DNA of 64,000 nt. Source: Terriglobia bacterium (lineage in GTDB: Bacteria > Acidobacteriota > Terriglobia > Terriglobales > Acidobacteriaceae). This document shows positions 18,544 to 26,283 of this stretch, one piece after another (the stretch's first letter is position 1; every line of letters starts with the position of its first letter). Under the pieces are notes generated by a model that was not told the origin of the DNA, did no database searches, and saw only the letters and a list, made by a program, of their open reading frames with translations. Both the position numbers and the translations under genes were made by a program. The stretch is from NCBI GenBank assembly GCA_020072845.1, contig JAIQGF010000015.1, positions 1 through 64,000 on the forward strand, in the 5' to 3' direction.

Positions 18544-19285
18544 CGATCCTCCCCGCTATGAGTGCCTACCGCAGTTACTCGTCCCTGGGCCTCTCCGCCC
18601 AGGCAGGCCAGGCGGCCAAACATCGTACCATCACATTGGATGCGCCAGAGCATGAGAAGACGCAGCGCTGCCGGCCTGAAGCCTTCGGCCTGCCGGCCTG
18701 GAGCCCGGAAACAGGCGTCGGGCTTATGGTTGAGTGTGGATTCGGAGTTGACCAGAGGCAGGGGACACTACGCTGCTGAGTTGGATGCCGGCGCCTGAAG
18801 CTTGTCCTAAAAATGTGACGTCCCGGCTCATCACCGGGACGCCACGGCAGCCCTCCCCCAGAACTGCCTTCGAACGGCTGGATTATGACGCATCGCCAGC
18901 CGGTGTAAATGTCACTTCCGTAACCGGAAAGTAACCACCTGAGTAATCAAGAACCTTAACCACCGATGTACGCGGATTCCCACGGATGAAAAATCGTTTC
19001 CGTGTTGATCCGTGAGAATCCGTGGCGATCCGTGGCTAGATTTCTGGCGTCACGACGGCTGCGTCGGCGCCACGGCAGCAGCACGATCATGCCGCCCACC
19101 GGATCGCCCCCCGTGGGCTAACACGCGCTGGTTGCGATACCATCATCAGAACGTTCCGCTTCATCGCTGGCTGAAGTCGCGTCAATTCACAATTTTTTAC
19201 GTCTTTTTACTCCGGCTTCACACAAACCTGGCACGAATTCGCTATTGTTAGGCCCGTCATTCGCGGTGTTTCGTGCGAGGTCCCT
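18544..19285. other. Intergenic spacer with dispersed repeats
   Basis: 742 bp without a convincing gene. 18820-18845 has a GTCCCGG / CCGGGAC hairpin. 18955-19040 is an inverted array of CCACGGAT/ATCCGTGG words closely related to the one at 9869-9961. 19090-19120 has another copy of the CCGTGGGCTAA word. A promoter for the downstream kinase is expected just before 19286, but I could not fix it. Confidence 0.5.
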
Positions 19286-20992
19286 ATGGCAAAAAGACAG
19301 CGCAGCGAGCGGCTGCGGCTGCTGATCACGCTGGCCTTCGTGGTATTCCCGGCGGCGGCGCTCATCGGCTTCAGCGTGCTCCACCTGCGCTCCATCCAGC
19401 GCGACCGCGCCATCGAGGCCGCCATCCAGCGCGATTTCCAGCACATGATGGCCATCACCGAAAAGCGCATGGCGCGCAAAGCCTACGAGATGGCGGACGA
19501 GGTGCAGCCCAAGGTGCCTTGCTCATACGACTCCGACGCCGGCGCCCGCTTACAGGCCATGCTCGATAAGCACCCGCATTTCGCCCAGATTTTCACCTGG
19601 AGCAAGGGAAAGGGAACGGTGGTGCGCTCGCAGTCGCGATATACGAATGCGGCCGAGGTGCACGCCGAAGGCGAAAAGCTGGGCACCATGATCACCGGCT
19701 GGTTCGACTTGGAAGGCGCGCTCATCGTGGAAAAACTCCGCACAATGCAAAGCAAGGGCGAGCGCCCGTACATGCCGCACGGAGAGTGGATCACCCGCAA
19801 CGGCAAACCGGTCTATCAAGCCTTCATCTTTTTCCCGATCAATGAAAACAAGGCCGGCATCGGTGGGGTGGTCTTCGATCCCGATTTTCTTCAGGATAAG
19901 TTTTTCCCCGAGATGATGAACACCATGATGGCGGAGAGCGAGGTCGAAGCCAAGAAGGACAACAGCAACACACGTTCGGAAGCGGTCATGATGATCCACG
20001 CTCCCAAGGAGCCGCCGCTGGCCGCCTGTTCGGATTGGGACGGCGGTATGCCTGAGATGGAGCGCAAGCTGGAAGCGGGCTTCCCCGGATTGATGCTGGC
20101 GATGAAATTCCGCGGCACCACCGTCGAAGCCATCGGACAGAAATTCCTGCGCACCAGCTTCCTGGTCCTCGGCGGATTATCGCTGTTGCTCGCCGCCGGG
20201 ATCGTGTTCACCTACCGCGGCGTCAACAAGGAAATGGAGCTGGCGAAGACCAAGTCCGATTTCGTCTCCAACGTCTCGCACGAGCTGCGCACGCCGCTGG
20301 CGCTCATCCGCCTGTACGCCGAAACGCTCGAGCTCGGACGCGTCTCCCTCCCCGACAAGCAGCATGAGTACTACTGCACCATCCGCAAGGAGAGCGAGCG
20401 CCTGACCGCGCTCATCAACAACATCCTCGACTTCTCGCGCATCGAGGCCGGCCGCAAGGAATACGACTTCCGCGCCACCAATCTTCCCGAACTGGTGCGC
20501 ACCACCCTGGAATCGTACCGCTACCAGATCGAGCAGCATGGATTCCGATTCGAGGAACACATCGCCGACGATATCCCGCCCGTGGTGGTGGACCGCGAGG
20601 CGATCGCCCGTTCGCTGCTGAACCTGGTGAACAACGCGATCAAGTATTCCTCCGACAACCGCTATCTCGCAGTCAGCCTGCGGCGCACGAATGGCTCGGT
20701 GAAGCTGGAAGTGGTGGACCACGGCATCGGAATCTCCCGCGATGAGCAGTCCAAGATTTTTGAAAAGTTCTACCGCGTGAGCGATCCGCTGGTGCACAAC
20801 ACCAAGGGCAGCGGTCTCGGCCTCTGCCTGGTGCGGCACATCGCGCACGCGCACGGCGGCGATGTCTCGGTGGAGAGCACGCCCGGCAAAGGCAGCAAGT
20901 TCAGTCTCGTACTTCCGGTGGAACCGCCGGTCGCGGCGATGCGTAACTCTGGTAGCAAACCTGACATCGGCCAGGGTGTGGGGGTGGCGTAA
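19286..20992 (+). CDS. Membrane sensor histidine kinase
   Basis: A 568-residue two-span kinase. TM1 is at about residues 12-33 and an extracytoplasmic sensor spans about 34-295. TM2 lies at about 296-318, and the kinase core follows with no clear HAMP domain. The H box SHELRTPLALIRLY carries His332. The N box NLVNNAIKYS, the G1 box DHGIGISRDEQSKIFEKFYR and the G2 box GSGLGLCLV are intact, so it should be active. Its stop overlaps the start of the response regulator by one base (TAATG), making a clear two-component pair. Confidence 0.93.
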   Translation: MAKRQRSERLRLLITLAFVVFPAAALIGFSVLHLRSIQRDRAIEAAIQRDFQHMMAITEKRMARKAYEMADEVQPKVPCSYDSDAGARLQAMLDKHPHFAQIFTWSKGKGTVVRSQSRYTNAAEVHAEGEKLGTMITGWFDLEGALIVEKLRTMQSKGERPYMPHGEWITRNGKPVYQAFIFFPINENKAGIGGVVFDPDFLQDKFFPEMMNTMMAESEVEAKKDNSNTRSEAVMMIHAPKEPPLAACSDWDGGMPEMERKLEAGFPGLMLAMKFRGTTVEAIGQKFLRTSFLVLGGLSLLLAAGIVFTYRGVNKEMELAKTKSDFVSNVSHELRTPLALIRLYAETLELGRVSLPDKQHEYYCTIRKESERLTALINNILDFSRIEAGRKEYDFRATNLPELVRTTLESYRYQIEQHGFRFEEHIADDIPPVVVDREAIARSLLNLVNNAIKYSSDNRYLAVSLRRTNGSVKLEVVDHGIGISRDEQSKIFEKFYRVSDPLVHNTKGSGLGLCLVRHIAHAHGGDVSVESTPGKGSKFSLVLPVEPPVAAMRNSGSKPDIGQGVGVA

Positions 20993-21672
20993 TGACGAAA
21001 ATCCTGATCATTGAAGATGAGCCCAACATGGTCGCCGGTTTGCGCGACAACTTCGAATTCGAAGGCTACCAGGTTGCCGCCGCCTACGACGGCGTCGAGG
21101 GCCTGGAGCGCGCCCTGAAAGACTCTCCCGACCTCGTGCTGCTGGACGTCATGATGCCCAAAATGAGCGGCCTCGACGTCTGCAAGCAGCTCAAGGTCAA
21201 GCGCCCGGGCATGCCCATCATCATGCTCACCGCGCGCGGCCAGGAGGTGGACAAAGTGGTCGGCCTCGAACTCGGCGCCGATGACTACGTCACCAAGCCC
21301 TTCTCCATCCGCGAATTGATCGCGCGCACCAAGGCCGTCCTCCGCCGCGCTTCCAAGTCCACCGGCAACGGCGATGCGTTCGGTTTTTCCGACGTTGCCA
21401 TCGACCTGAAAAGTTGCCGCGTCACCCGTCGTGGCAAGCCCGTCGAGGTGTCGGCAAAAGAATTCGAGTTGCTCAAGTACTTCATCTGCCACTCCGGGGA
21501 AACCCTCAGCCGCGAGCGCCTGCTGACCGAGGTGTGGGGCTACGAGCACTTTCCGACCACGCGCACCGTGGACGCGCACATCGTCCGCCTGCGCCAGAAA
21601 CTGGAGCCCTCGCCCGAACAGCCGCACTTTTTCCTCACCGTCCACGGCATCGGGTACAAGTTCGTCGGCTAG
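20992..21672 (+). CDS. OmpR/PhoB-family response regulator
   Basis: A 226-residue regulator. The receiver domain has the acidic pocket EDE (8-10), phospho-acceptor Asp52 (LLDVMMPK) and the Lys of YVTKPF. The C-terminal winged-helix DNA-binding domain ends VRLRQKLEPSPEQPHFFLTVHGIGYKFVG. Translationally coupled to the kinase and presumably phosphorylated by it. Target genes unknown; the following SpoIIE phosphatase and sigma factor may belong to the same circuit. Confidence 0.94.
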   Translation: MTKILIIEDEPNMVAGLRDNFEFEGYQVAAAYDGVEGLERALKDSPDLVLLDVMMPKMSGLDVCKQLKVKRPGMPIIMLTARGQEVDKVVGLELGADDYVTKPFSIRELIARTKAVLRRASKSTGNGDAFGFSDVAIDLKSCRVTRRGKPVEVSAKEFELLKYFICHSGETLSRERLLTEVWGYEHFPTTRTVDAHIVRLRQKLEPSPEQPHFFLTVHGIGYKFVG

Positions 21673-21748
21673 GTATCGAAACAGTTTCGAGCTTCAATCT
21701 CGAACACGCGAACTGGAAACCGGAAACTGAAATTCAGGGAGATCGGTC

Positions 21749-22624
21749 ATGGCCACCAGTCGTCATCATGCGGGAGCTGAATTCGAGCAGATACTGATGA
21801 CGCTCGCGCCTGAAGTCGCGCGCGCCGAGCATCAGCCCTCTTCCGGCCTGGAATTTAATCTCGCCGTGCTGGAGCGCGAGCGCCGCGAGTTCCATCTGGA
21901 ACTGCTGGAGGCGGCGCACGTGCAGCGGCGCTTGAGCGGTCCGCGGCAAATGTCCCGGGGAGTGTTCGACATCGCCGGCGAAGTTTTCCCGGCGCGCTAT
22001 CTCGCCGGCGATTTCGTCAGCGCTATGGATGTCGGCGAACGCACCTGGATCTTCCTCGGCGACATCGCCGGCAAGGGAGTCGCCGCCGCCATGTGGTTCA
22101 CGCACCTGGTCAGCCTGATCCGCTGCCACGCCGCTGCCCACGACCAAACGGGCGCGGTCATGACCGCCGTGAATCGCGAGCTGTGCGCGCTGCGCCCCTC
22201 GCCGCCGATTACATCCATGGTTCTGCTGCGCCTCGACTGGCACTCGGACGAACTGGAGTATTGCAACGCGGGCCACCCGCCGGCGCTGCTCCTGCGCCGC
22301 GATTCCGCCCTCGAGCGCCTCGAAACCGGAGGTCCGGTGCTGGGCGTCATCGCCGGTGCGTCGTTTGAGTCGGCGCGGGTCGCGCTCCGTCCCGGCGACA
22401 TGCTGCTCGGCTGCTCCGATGGCGTCCTGGAATGCCGCAACCGCAGCGACGAAGAGTTCGGCGACGCCCGCTTCCGAGCCAAGGCCCGCGAGCACGCCGG
22501 CGAGCCGGCTCATGCCGTTTTGTTTTCGATTCTCGGTGGATTGCAGGACTTCGCCGTCGGCATGCCGCGTCAGGATGACGTCAGCTTGCTGGTGATTCGC
22601 CACGCAGGAGCCAAGGACCGCTGA
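21749..22624 (+). CDS. SpoIIE/RsbU-type PP2C serine phosphatase
   Basis: A 291-residue protein with an N-terminal helical stretch (about 1-70, including a coiled-coil-like ERERREFHLELLEAAHVQ) and a PP2C-SpoIIE domain. The metal-binding motifs are AGDFVSAMDVG...LGDIAGKGVAAAMW and CSDGVLE, with QDDVSLLVI at the end. Such phosphatases dephosphorylate anti-anti-sigma factors in partner-switching pathways. No anti-sigma or STAS gene is adjacent. Downstream of the two-component pair by 76 bp. Confidence 0.88.
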   Translation: MATSRHHAGAEFEQILMTLAPEVARAEHQPSSGLEFNLAVLERERREFHLELLEAAHVQRRLSGPRQMSRGVFDIAGEVFPARYLAGDFVSAMDVGERTWIFLGDIAGKGVAAAMWFTHLVSLIRCHAAAHDQTGAVMTAVNRELCALRPSPPITSMVLLRLDWHSDELEYCNAGHPPALLLRRDSALERLETGGPVLGVIAGASFESARVALRPGDMLLGCSDGVLECRNRSDEEFGDARFRAKAREHAGEPAHAVLFSILGGLQDFAVGMPRQDDVSLLVIRHAGAKDR

Positions 22625-22740
22625 TTGTGTCGATGGTTGGCTGATTGCGTGGCGCGGGTCTCCGATCTGCGTTTGACCGATTGCCGATCGCCGAGGGTCC
22701 GGTTTTGCTGAAACTGAAACTCGAAACTGAAACTTTGTGC

Positions 22741-23289
22741 ATGGCCGCACGAGAAACAATTCGTCCGCTCGGCAGCACGCAGCAAAGCCAAGCTGCGCCT
22801 TGTGTGGGCTTGTCCGGCGGCGACGATTCCGGCGCCGATCTGTTCCGCGACGCCGCCCAGGGCAACGCCGCCGCATTTGAGAAGATCGCCTCCCGCTACG
22901 ACCGGGCGATCCTGGCGCTCCTGCTTACTCTGACCGGCTCCGAGCAGGTCGCGCTCGATCTGTGCCATTCCACCTTGCTGAACGCCTATCGGGAAATGCA
23001 GCGGCGTCGCGCGCAATCCTTGTACATCTGGTTCTACCGCCTCGCGGCCGACCAGTGGCTCGCCTGGGCCGGCAACCGCGCTCACGCTCCGCAGGATGCG
23101 CCGTTCCATGTTTCTCCGGCGGATGTGCTCGGCACACTCTCCGCGCGCGAGCGCCTGGTGTTCGCTCTCAAGAGCAATCAGCGCCTCGCGCTGCCCACGG
23201 TCGCGCGAATTGTCGATCTCCCGGAAGAAACCGTCGCCCGCATTTTCACCCGCGCCGTCGCCAAGCTTCGCCTGTCCATGCGCCCGTAA
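22741..23289 (+). CDS. ECF-like sigma-70 family RNA polymerase sigma factor
   Basis: A 182-residue protein. A region-2-like segment (ALLLTLTGSEQVALDLCHST followed by a Trp/Tyr-rich helix) precedes a region-4-like helix-turn-helix (LSARERLVFALKSNQRLALP and DLPEETVARIFTRAVAKLR). The frame is open to a TTG at 22645, but that part covers a GAAACTGAAACTCGAAACTG repeat, so the ATG at 22741 is preferred. No Shine-Dalgarno sequence is obvious. Region 2 is divergent, so promoter recognition is uncertain. Confidence 0.7.
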   Translation: MAARETIRPLGSTQQSQAAPCVGLSGGDDSGADLFRDAAQGNAAAFEKIASRYDRAILALLLTLTGSEQVALDLCHSTLLNAYREMQRRRAQSLYIWFYRLAADQWLAWAGNRAHAPQDAPFHVSPADVLGTLSARERLVFALKSNQRLALPTVARIVDLPEETVARIFTRAVAKLRLSMRP

Positions 23290-23385
23290 TGGGCCTGTCT
23301 GACCCGCGTCTCCGCGAAGCACGATTATCACCTCCCGACCGCCCGGAATCCCTGTATCATTCCGAAAAATCGAGAGGAAACGGCT

Positions 23386-23613
23386 ATGCGGTACCCGAAC
23401 GCTACGAAAGAGGAACTCACCGCGCCCCCGGCCCAGTACCGCGTGCTCGGAGTCGAGACCCACTCCAACGCCGAGTCTGTCTTCTCCATCGGCGATTTCA
23501 ACTCGCTCGACGCCGCCAAGCAAGCTGCCAAGGAGAAGGCGGAAACCGGTACCCCGATCTTCATCTACAACGACCGCGCAGAACTCGTCGTGCGCTACGG
23601 AAGCTGGCACTAG
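23386..23613 (+). CDS. Small conserved-looking hypothetical protein (complete copy)
   Basis: A 75-residue soluble protein whose last ~40 residues (GDFNSLDAAKQAAKEKAETG...) are duplicated 2.3 kb downstream. AGAGGA eight bases before the ATG supports the start. The C-terminal half looks like a small alpha/beta domain ending IFIYNDRAELVVRYGSW. Family not recognised. This is the intact member of the duplicated pair. Confidence 0.7.
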   Translation: MRYPNATKEELTAPPAQYRVLGVETHSNAESVFSIGDFNSLDAAKQAAKEKAETGTPIFIYNDRAELVVRYGSWH

Positions 23614-23700
23614 GGAAGCCGTTTTGCGGGCGTGAGGTCGAAGCGGACTTTGCCTGAAACTGAAACTCGAAACTGAAACTGGATTGGTGCCGGGAGGGGG
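23494..23700 (+). repeat. Left copy of a ~207-bp direct repeat ending in a tRNA-Leu 3' fragment
   Basis: It covers the last 40 codons of the 75-residue gene, its stop, ~70 bp of spacer including the GAAACTGAAACTCGAAACTG word, and at 23685-23700 the CCA plus 13 more nucleotides of a tRNA-Leu 3' end. The copy at 25770-25975 differs at only a few positions. The rest of the tRNA is absent here. Confidence 0.85.
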
Positions 23701-23923
23701 CAACGTCTTGAGACACCACAGCTAAGCTCTCATCGTTCCCGAATCGGCATGCAGTTTTCAGAAAACATCGAGCACCTATTGACGTGCCTCGCTTACGAGC
23801 CGAGCATTTTGCCATAGCCTCACTGAAGAGGAAGTCCACAACGTAGTGCCCACCCTCTGAGGCAAGGCCCCAGTTCCCGGGCCGAGCGAACCTAAGCGAA
23901 ATAACAAAAGCGGGAGGCGCGCC
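23701..23923. other. Spacer at the left edge of the two-gene cassette
   Basis: 223 bp beginning exactly where the tRNA-Leu similarity stops. I see no gene, terminator or tRNA remainder in it. It should contain the promoter of the gene at 23924. Confidence 0.4.
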
Positions 23924-24700
23924 ATGCGTCGGGTTGCCGTTTTCCTCTTCCTACTCCTATTCGTTTTCACATTTGTGGTCGCCACTGCCTCCGCGCAAAC
24001 CAAGCCCCTCACGAATGAGGACGTGATCAAGATGGTCAAGGCAGATCTGGGTGACGACACTGTAGTTAAAGCGATAAAAGCGAGCGACACCGCATTCGAC
24101 ACCTCACCCGACGCCTTGCTGCAGCTCAAGAACGCCGGTCTTAGCAAGACCGTAATCGACGCGATGCTTGAAGCGCGGGCCAAGACGAAAGTTGAGATGA
24201 GTCCGAGAGTCGAGCGGGCACCCGAGGTAGTCCCTGGGCTTCCCAAGGCTTCCGGCGTCTACTACCAAGATCCCACGGGTTGGGTTCAACTGCAGGACGC
24301 TTCGATGCCAAAGACGAAATCGAAGGGTTTGTTCGGCGCCGCCACAGGTGTCGGCAAGATGCGGGTCTATTACGTGTATCGAGGCGCCCACGCACCCGCC
24401 CAATTCATGACGCCGCAACCTGTTTTTTATGTTCGAGGACTCGGGAAGTTCGGGAGGGATGTTCAGATCATCCGGCTTGAAGTCAAGAAAGACAGCCGCG
24501 CAGTGCAGTTTGCATCAGCCAGTGCGCTGCGAGGGAGCAGTTCGTCAATTGATGACAAGAAGATCCATGCAGCGACCGTTTCGCGGCTCGGCGCTGACGT
24601 TCTCACGGTGACGCCAGCCGCGCCGTTGGCTACCGGGGAGTACCTGCTCTCCGTCGATGCCGACCACGACTATGACTTCGGCGTTGGAAAAAGCATGTAG
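23924..24700 (+). CDS. Exported hypothetical protein
   Basis: A 258-residue protein with a clear signal peptide (FLFLLLFVFTFVVATASAQT, cleavage likely after ASA). It then has a compact helical module, LTNEDVIKMVKADLGDDTVV to LSKTVIDAMLEA, of a type I have seen in secreted proteins of Acidobacteriota. The C-terminal beta-rich half is unassigned. GGGAGG lies about eight bases before the ATG. It is one of two genes enclosed by the ~207-bp direct repeats. Confidence 0.7.
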   Translation: MRRVAVFLFLLLFVFTFVVATASAQTKPLTNEDVIKMVKADLGDDTVVKAIKASDTAFDTSPDALLQLKNAGLSKTVIDAMLEARAKTKVEMSPRVERAPEVVPGLPKASGVYYQDPTGWVQLQDASMPKTKSKGLFGAATGVGKMRVYYVYRGAHAPAQFMTPQPVFYVRGLGKFGRDVQIIRLEVKKDSRAVQFASASALRGSSSSIDDKKIHAATVSRLGADVLTVTPAAPLATGEYLLSVDADHDYDFGVGKSM

Positions 24701-24731
24701 GCACTAAGGCGGGAGGCCGTGAAGGGGCGAC

Positions 24732-24827
24732 ATGAAAATCGTCTTCATTGACGGCAAGTTGGCTGATGTACAGAAGCTCTCGCATTACTGGCATCCACTC
24801 CGCTTCGGAGTGAGCCCTTGCGCTTAG
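24732..24827 (+). CDS. Possible 31-codon ORF
   Basis: MKIVFIDGKLADVQKLSHYW... begins after GGGGCGAC and ends 26 bp before the next gene. It might be a leader peptide or a remnant; no independent support. Confidence 0.2.
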   Translation: MKIVFIDGKLADVQKLSHYWHPLRFGVSPCA

Positions 24828-24853
24828 GAGAAAAATGTAAAGGAAAGGCACCC

Positions 24854-25669
24854 ATGAGATGGAGGTCTGTTTTCGGGCTGGGCGGAATCATTCTGCTGAT
24901 CCTGCTCTGGAATGCGTCCTCGGCACACGCGGGCAACAATGACCGGCTGAAGCAGCGGCTGTTTGAGCGGTACGACAAGAAGAATCTCAACGTAGCGCAC
25001 AGCAACATTCTGGTTGCGCTGCTCCAGGCAGGCACGGGGTTCTCAGGACGGGGCGGCAACCGCCTCGAGTATTCAGTGAACTACGACCACTTCGACCCTC
25101 ATTTCACCGATCGGCCCAAGAAGTATCAGGGTCGGAACTTACTTGACGAGAATACGACCGAGGAGGTGGAGGCCGGTGCGCGATTTACTGACGCCCTTGC
25201 TCCGGGCGAAATGGTGCAGGTCCGGCTCTTCTATGTTGAGACGTTGGGCCACGACGTTCTGCGGATAGATTTTTACCTCGTTCCTCTGGCGGGCAAGCGC
25301 ACGGCCTCAACACAAAACATTTACGGCGGCGTCGCCGGAGTGGATTGGAAGGTTGATTGGGGTTGCCATTTTCGTTTTCTCATTCCCCCCAGGTCGCCGG
25401 GAGTATCGGACGACGACTACTTTGGGTACCTCACGGAACAGATCGGGCACTACTTCCTTCCGACGGAAGAATACCTTCAGACGACAAAGGCCGCAGCGGA
25501 AGCGGCTAACAACGTTCGTATCGAGCCGGGTATGTCCGAGAAGGACGTGATTGGAGCTTTAGGCGAACCCGCCAAGCGCATCCAGTTCGGTAAGAAGACC
25601 ATCCTCAAATACCAAGACATCACGGTCGAACTCGAAGACGACAAGGTCGTCGAGTTGAAGGCGAATTAG
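24854..25669 (+). CDS. Exported hypothetical protein with SmpA/OmlA-like C-terminus
   Basis: A 271-residue protein with a signal peptide (FGLGGIILLILLWNASSAHA). The last ~65 residues (NNVRIEPGMSEKDVIGALGE...GKKTILKYQDITVELEDDKV) resemble the small BamE/SmpA-type fold found in many envelope proteins. The middle part is unassigned. The ATG at 24854 is chosen for AAAGGAAAGG upstream; an in-frame TTG-type extension to 24818 lacks one. Second gene of the repeat-flanked cassette. Confidence 0.7.
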   Translation: MRWRSVFGLGGIILLILLWNASSAHAGNNDRLKQRLFERYDKKNLNVAHSNILVALLQAGTGFSGRGGNRLEYSVNYDHFDPHFTDRPKKYQGRNLLDENTTEEVEAGARFTDALAPGEMVQVRLFYVETLGHDVLRIDFYLVPLAGKRTASTQNIYGGVAGVDWKVDWGCHFRFLIPPRSPGVSDDDYFGYLTEQIGHYFLPTEEYLQTTKAAAEAANNVRIEPGMSEKDVIGALGEPAKRIQFGKKTILKYQDITVELEDDKVVELKAN

Positions 25670-25769
25670 CCGTTTTCGCGGCGTGAGAGCGCAGCGGCCT
25701 GCTCAACAGCCGAACACCAGCATTAGACGTGCTAGAATCCGCACCCTTGCGTCACCCAAATTCGCCGGG

Positions 25770-25889
25770 GATTTCAACTCTCTCGACGCCGCCAAGCAAG
25801 CTGCCAAGGAGAAGGCGGGAACCGGCACCCCGATCTTCATCTACAACGACCGCGCAGAACTCGTCGTGCGCTACGGAAGCTGGCACTAG
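25770..25889 (+). pseudogene. Truncated duplicate of the 75-residue gene
   Basis: It encodes only the last 39 codons (DFNSLDAAKQAAKEKAGTG...RYGSWH) of the protein at 23386, with a single residue change in the stretch compared. The first 36 codons are missing and the upstream sequence is unrelated, so this is a partial copy. Confidence 0.8.
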
Positions 25890-25975
25890 GGGAGCCGTTT
25901 TGCGGGCGGGAGGTCGAAGCGGACTTTGCCTGAAACTGAGACTCGAAACTGAAACTCTGTGGTGCCGGGAGGGGG
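25770..25975 (+). repeat. Right copy of the ~207-bp direct repeat
   Basis: It matches 23494-23700 nearly base for base and runs into the 3' end of the intact tRNA-Leu on the opposite strand. A third, diverged scrap of the post-stop part (GCCGTTTTCGCGGCGTGAG) follows the stop at 25669. Confidence 0.85.
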
Positions 25976-26046
25976 ACTTGAACCCCCAAGGGCCGAAGCC
26001 CGGCGGATTTTGAGTCCGCTGCGTCTGCCAGTTCCGCCATCCCGGC
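25960..26046 (-). tRNA. tRNA-Leu (anticodon CAA)
   Basis: An 87-nt class II tRNA with encoded CCA. The acceptor stem is GCCGGGA/TCCCGGC, the anticodon stem-loop GCGGA-CTCAAAA-TCCGC gives CAA (reads UUG), the long variable arm is CGGGCTTCGGCCC, and the T arm GGGGGTTCAAGTCCCCC is intact. Its 3' end coincides with the direct-repeat junction. Confidence 0.95.
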
Positions 26047-26283
26047 CATCTGACGGCGAGCACTTCTAGATTATTTCACCGCCACCCCCTTTGCAAATCG
26101 GCAATCGAAAATCGGCAATCGACAATGAATTTTCCGGCCAAGAACCGAGTACCGAACACCGTAAACCGACATCATTTTCCGCCTATCCGGAATTCGCAAT
26201 GCTCTCCTGTGGTAGCTGATAAAATGTTCAGTTTTGGATTCGGTCCCTGCTTCCTGTGGGGACCTACTACAAGGATTGCATTT

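Noticed and set aside
18537-18779. 80-codon plus-strand ORF after trxA
   Set aside because: Overlaps the trxA start region and repeat-like GGCCTGAAGCC words; no coding signature.
19220-19250. Sigma-54-like TGGCACG...GCT upstream of the histidine kinase
   Set aside because: The GG-to-GC spacing is 9 rather than 10 bp and the -12 element is poor.
23701-23923. Remainder of a second tRNA-Leu after the left repeat
   Set aside because: Similarity to the tRNA stops sharply after 16 nt; the anticodon and acceptor 5' parts are absent.
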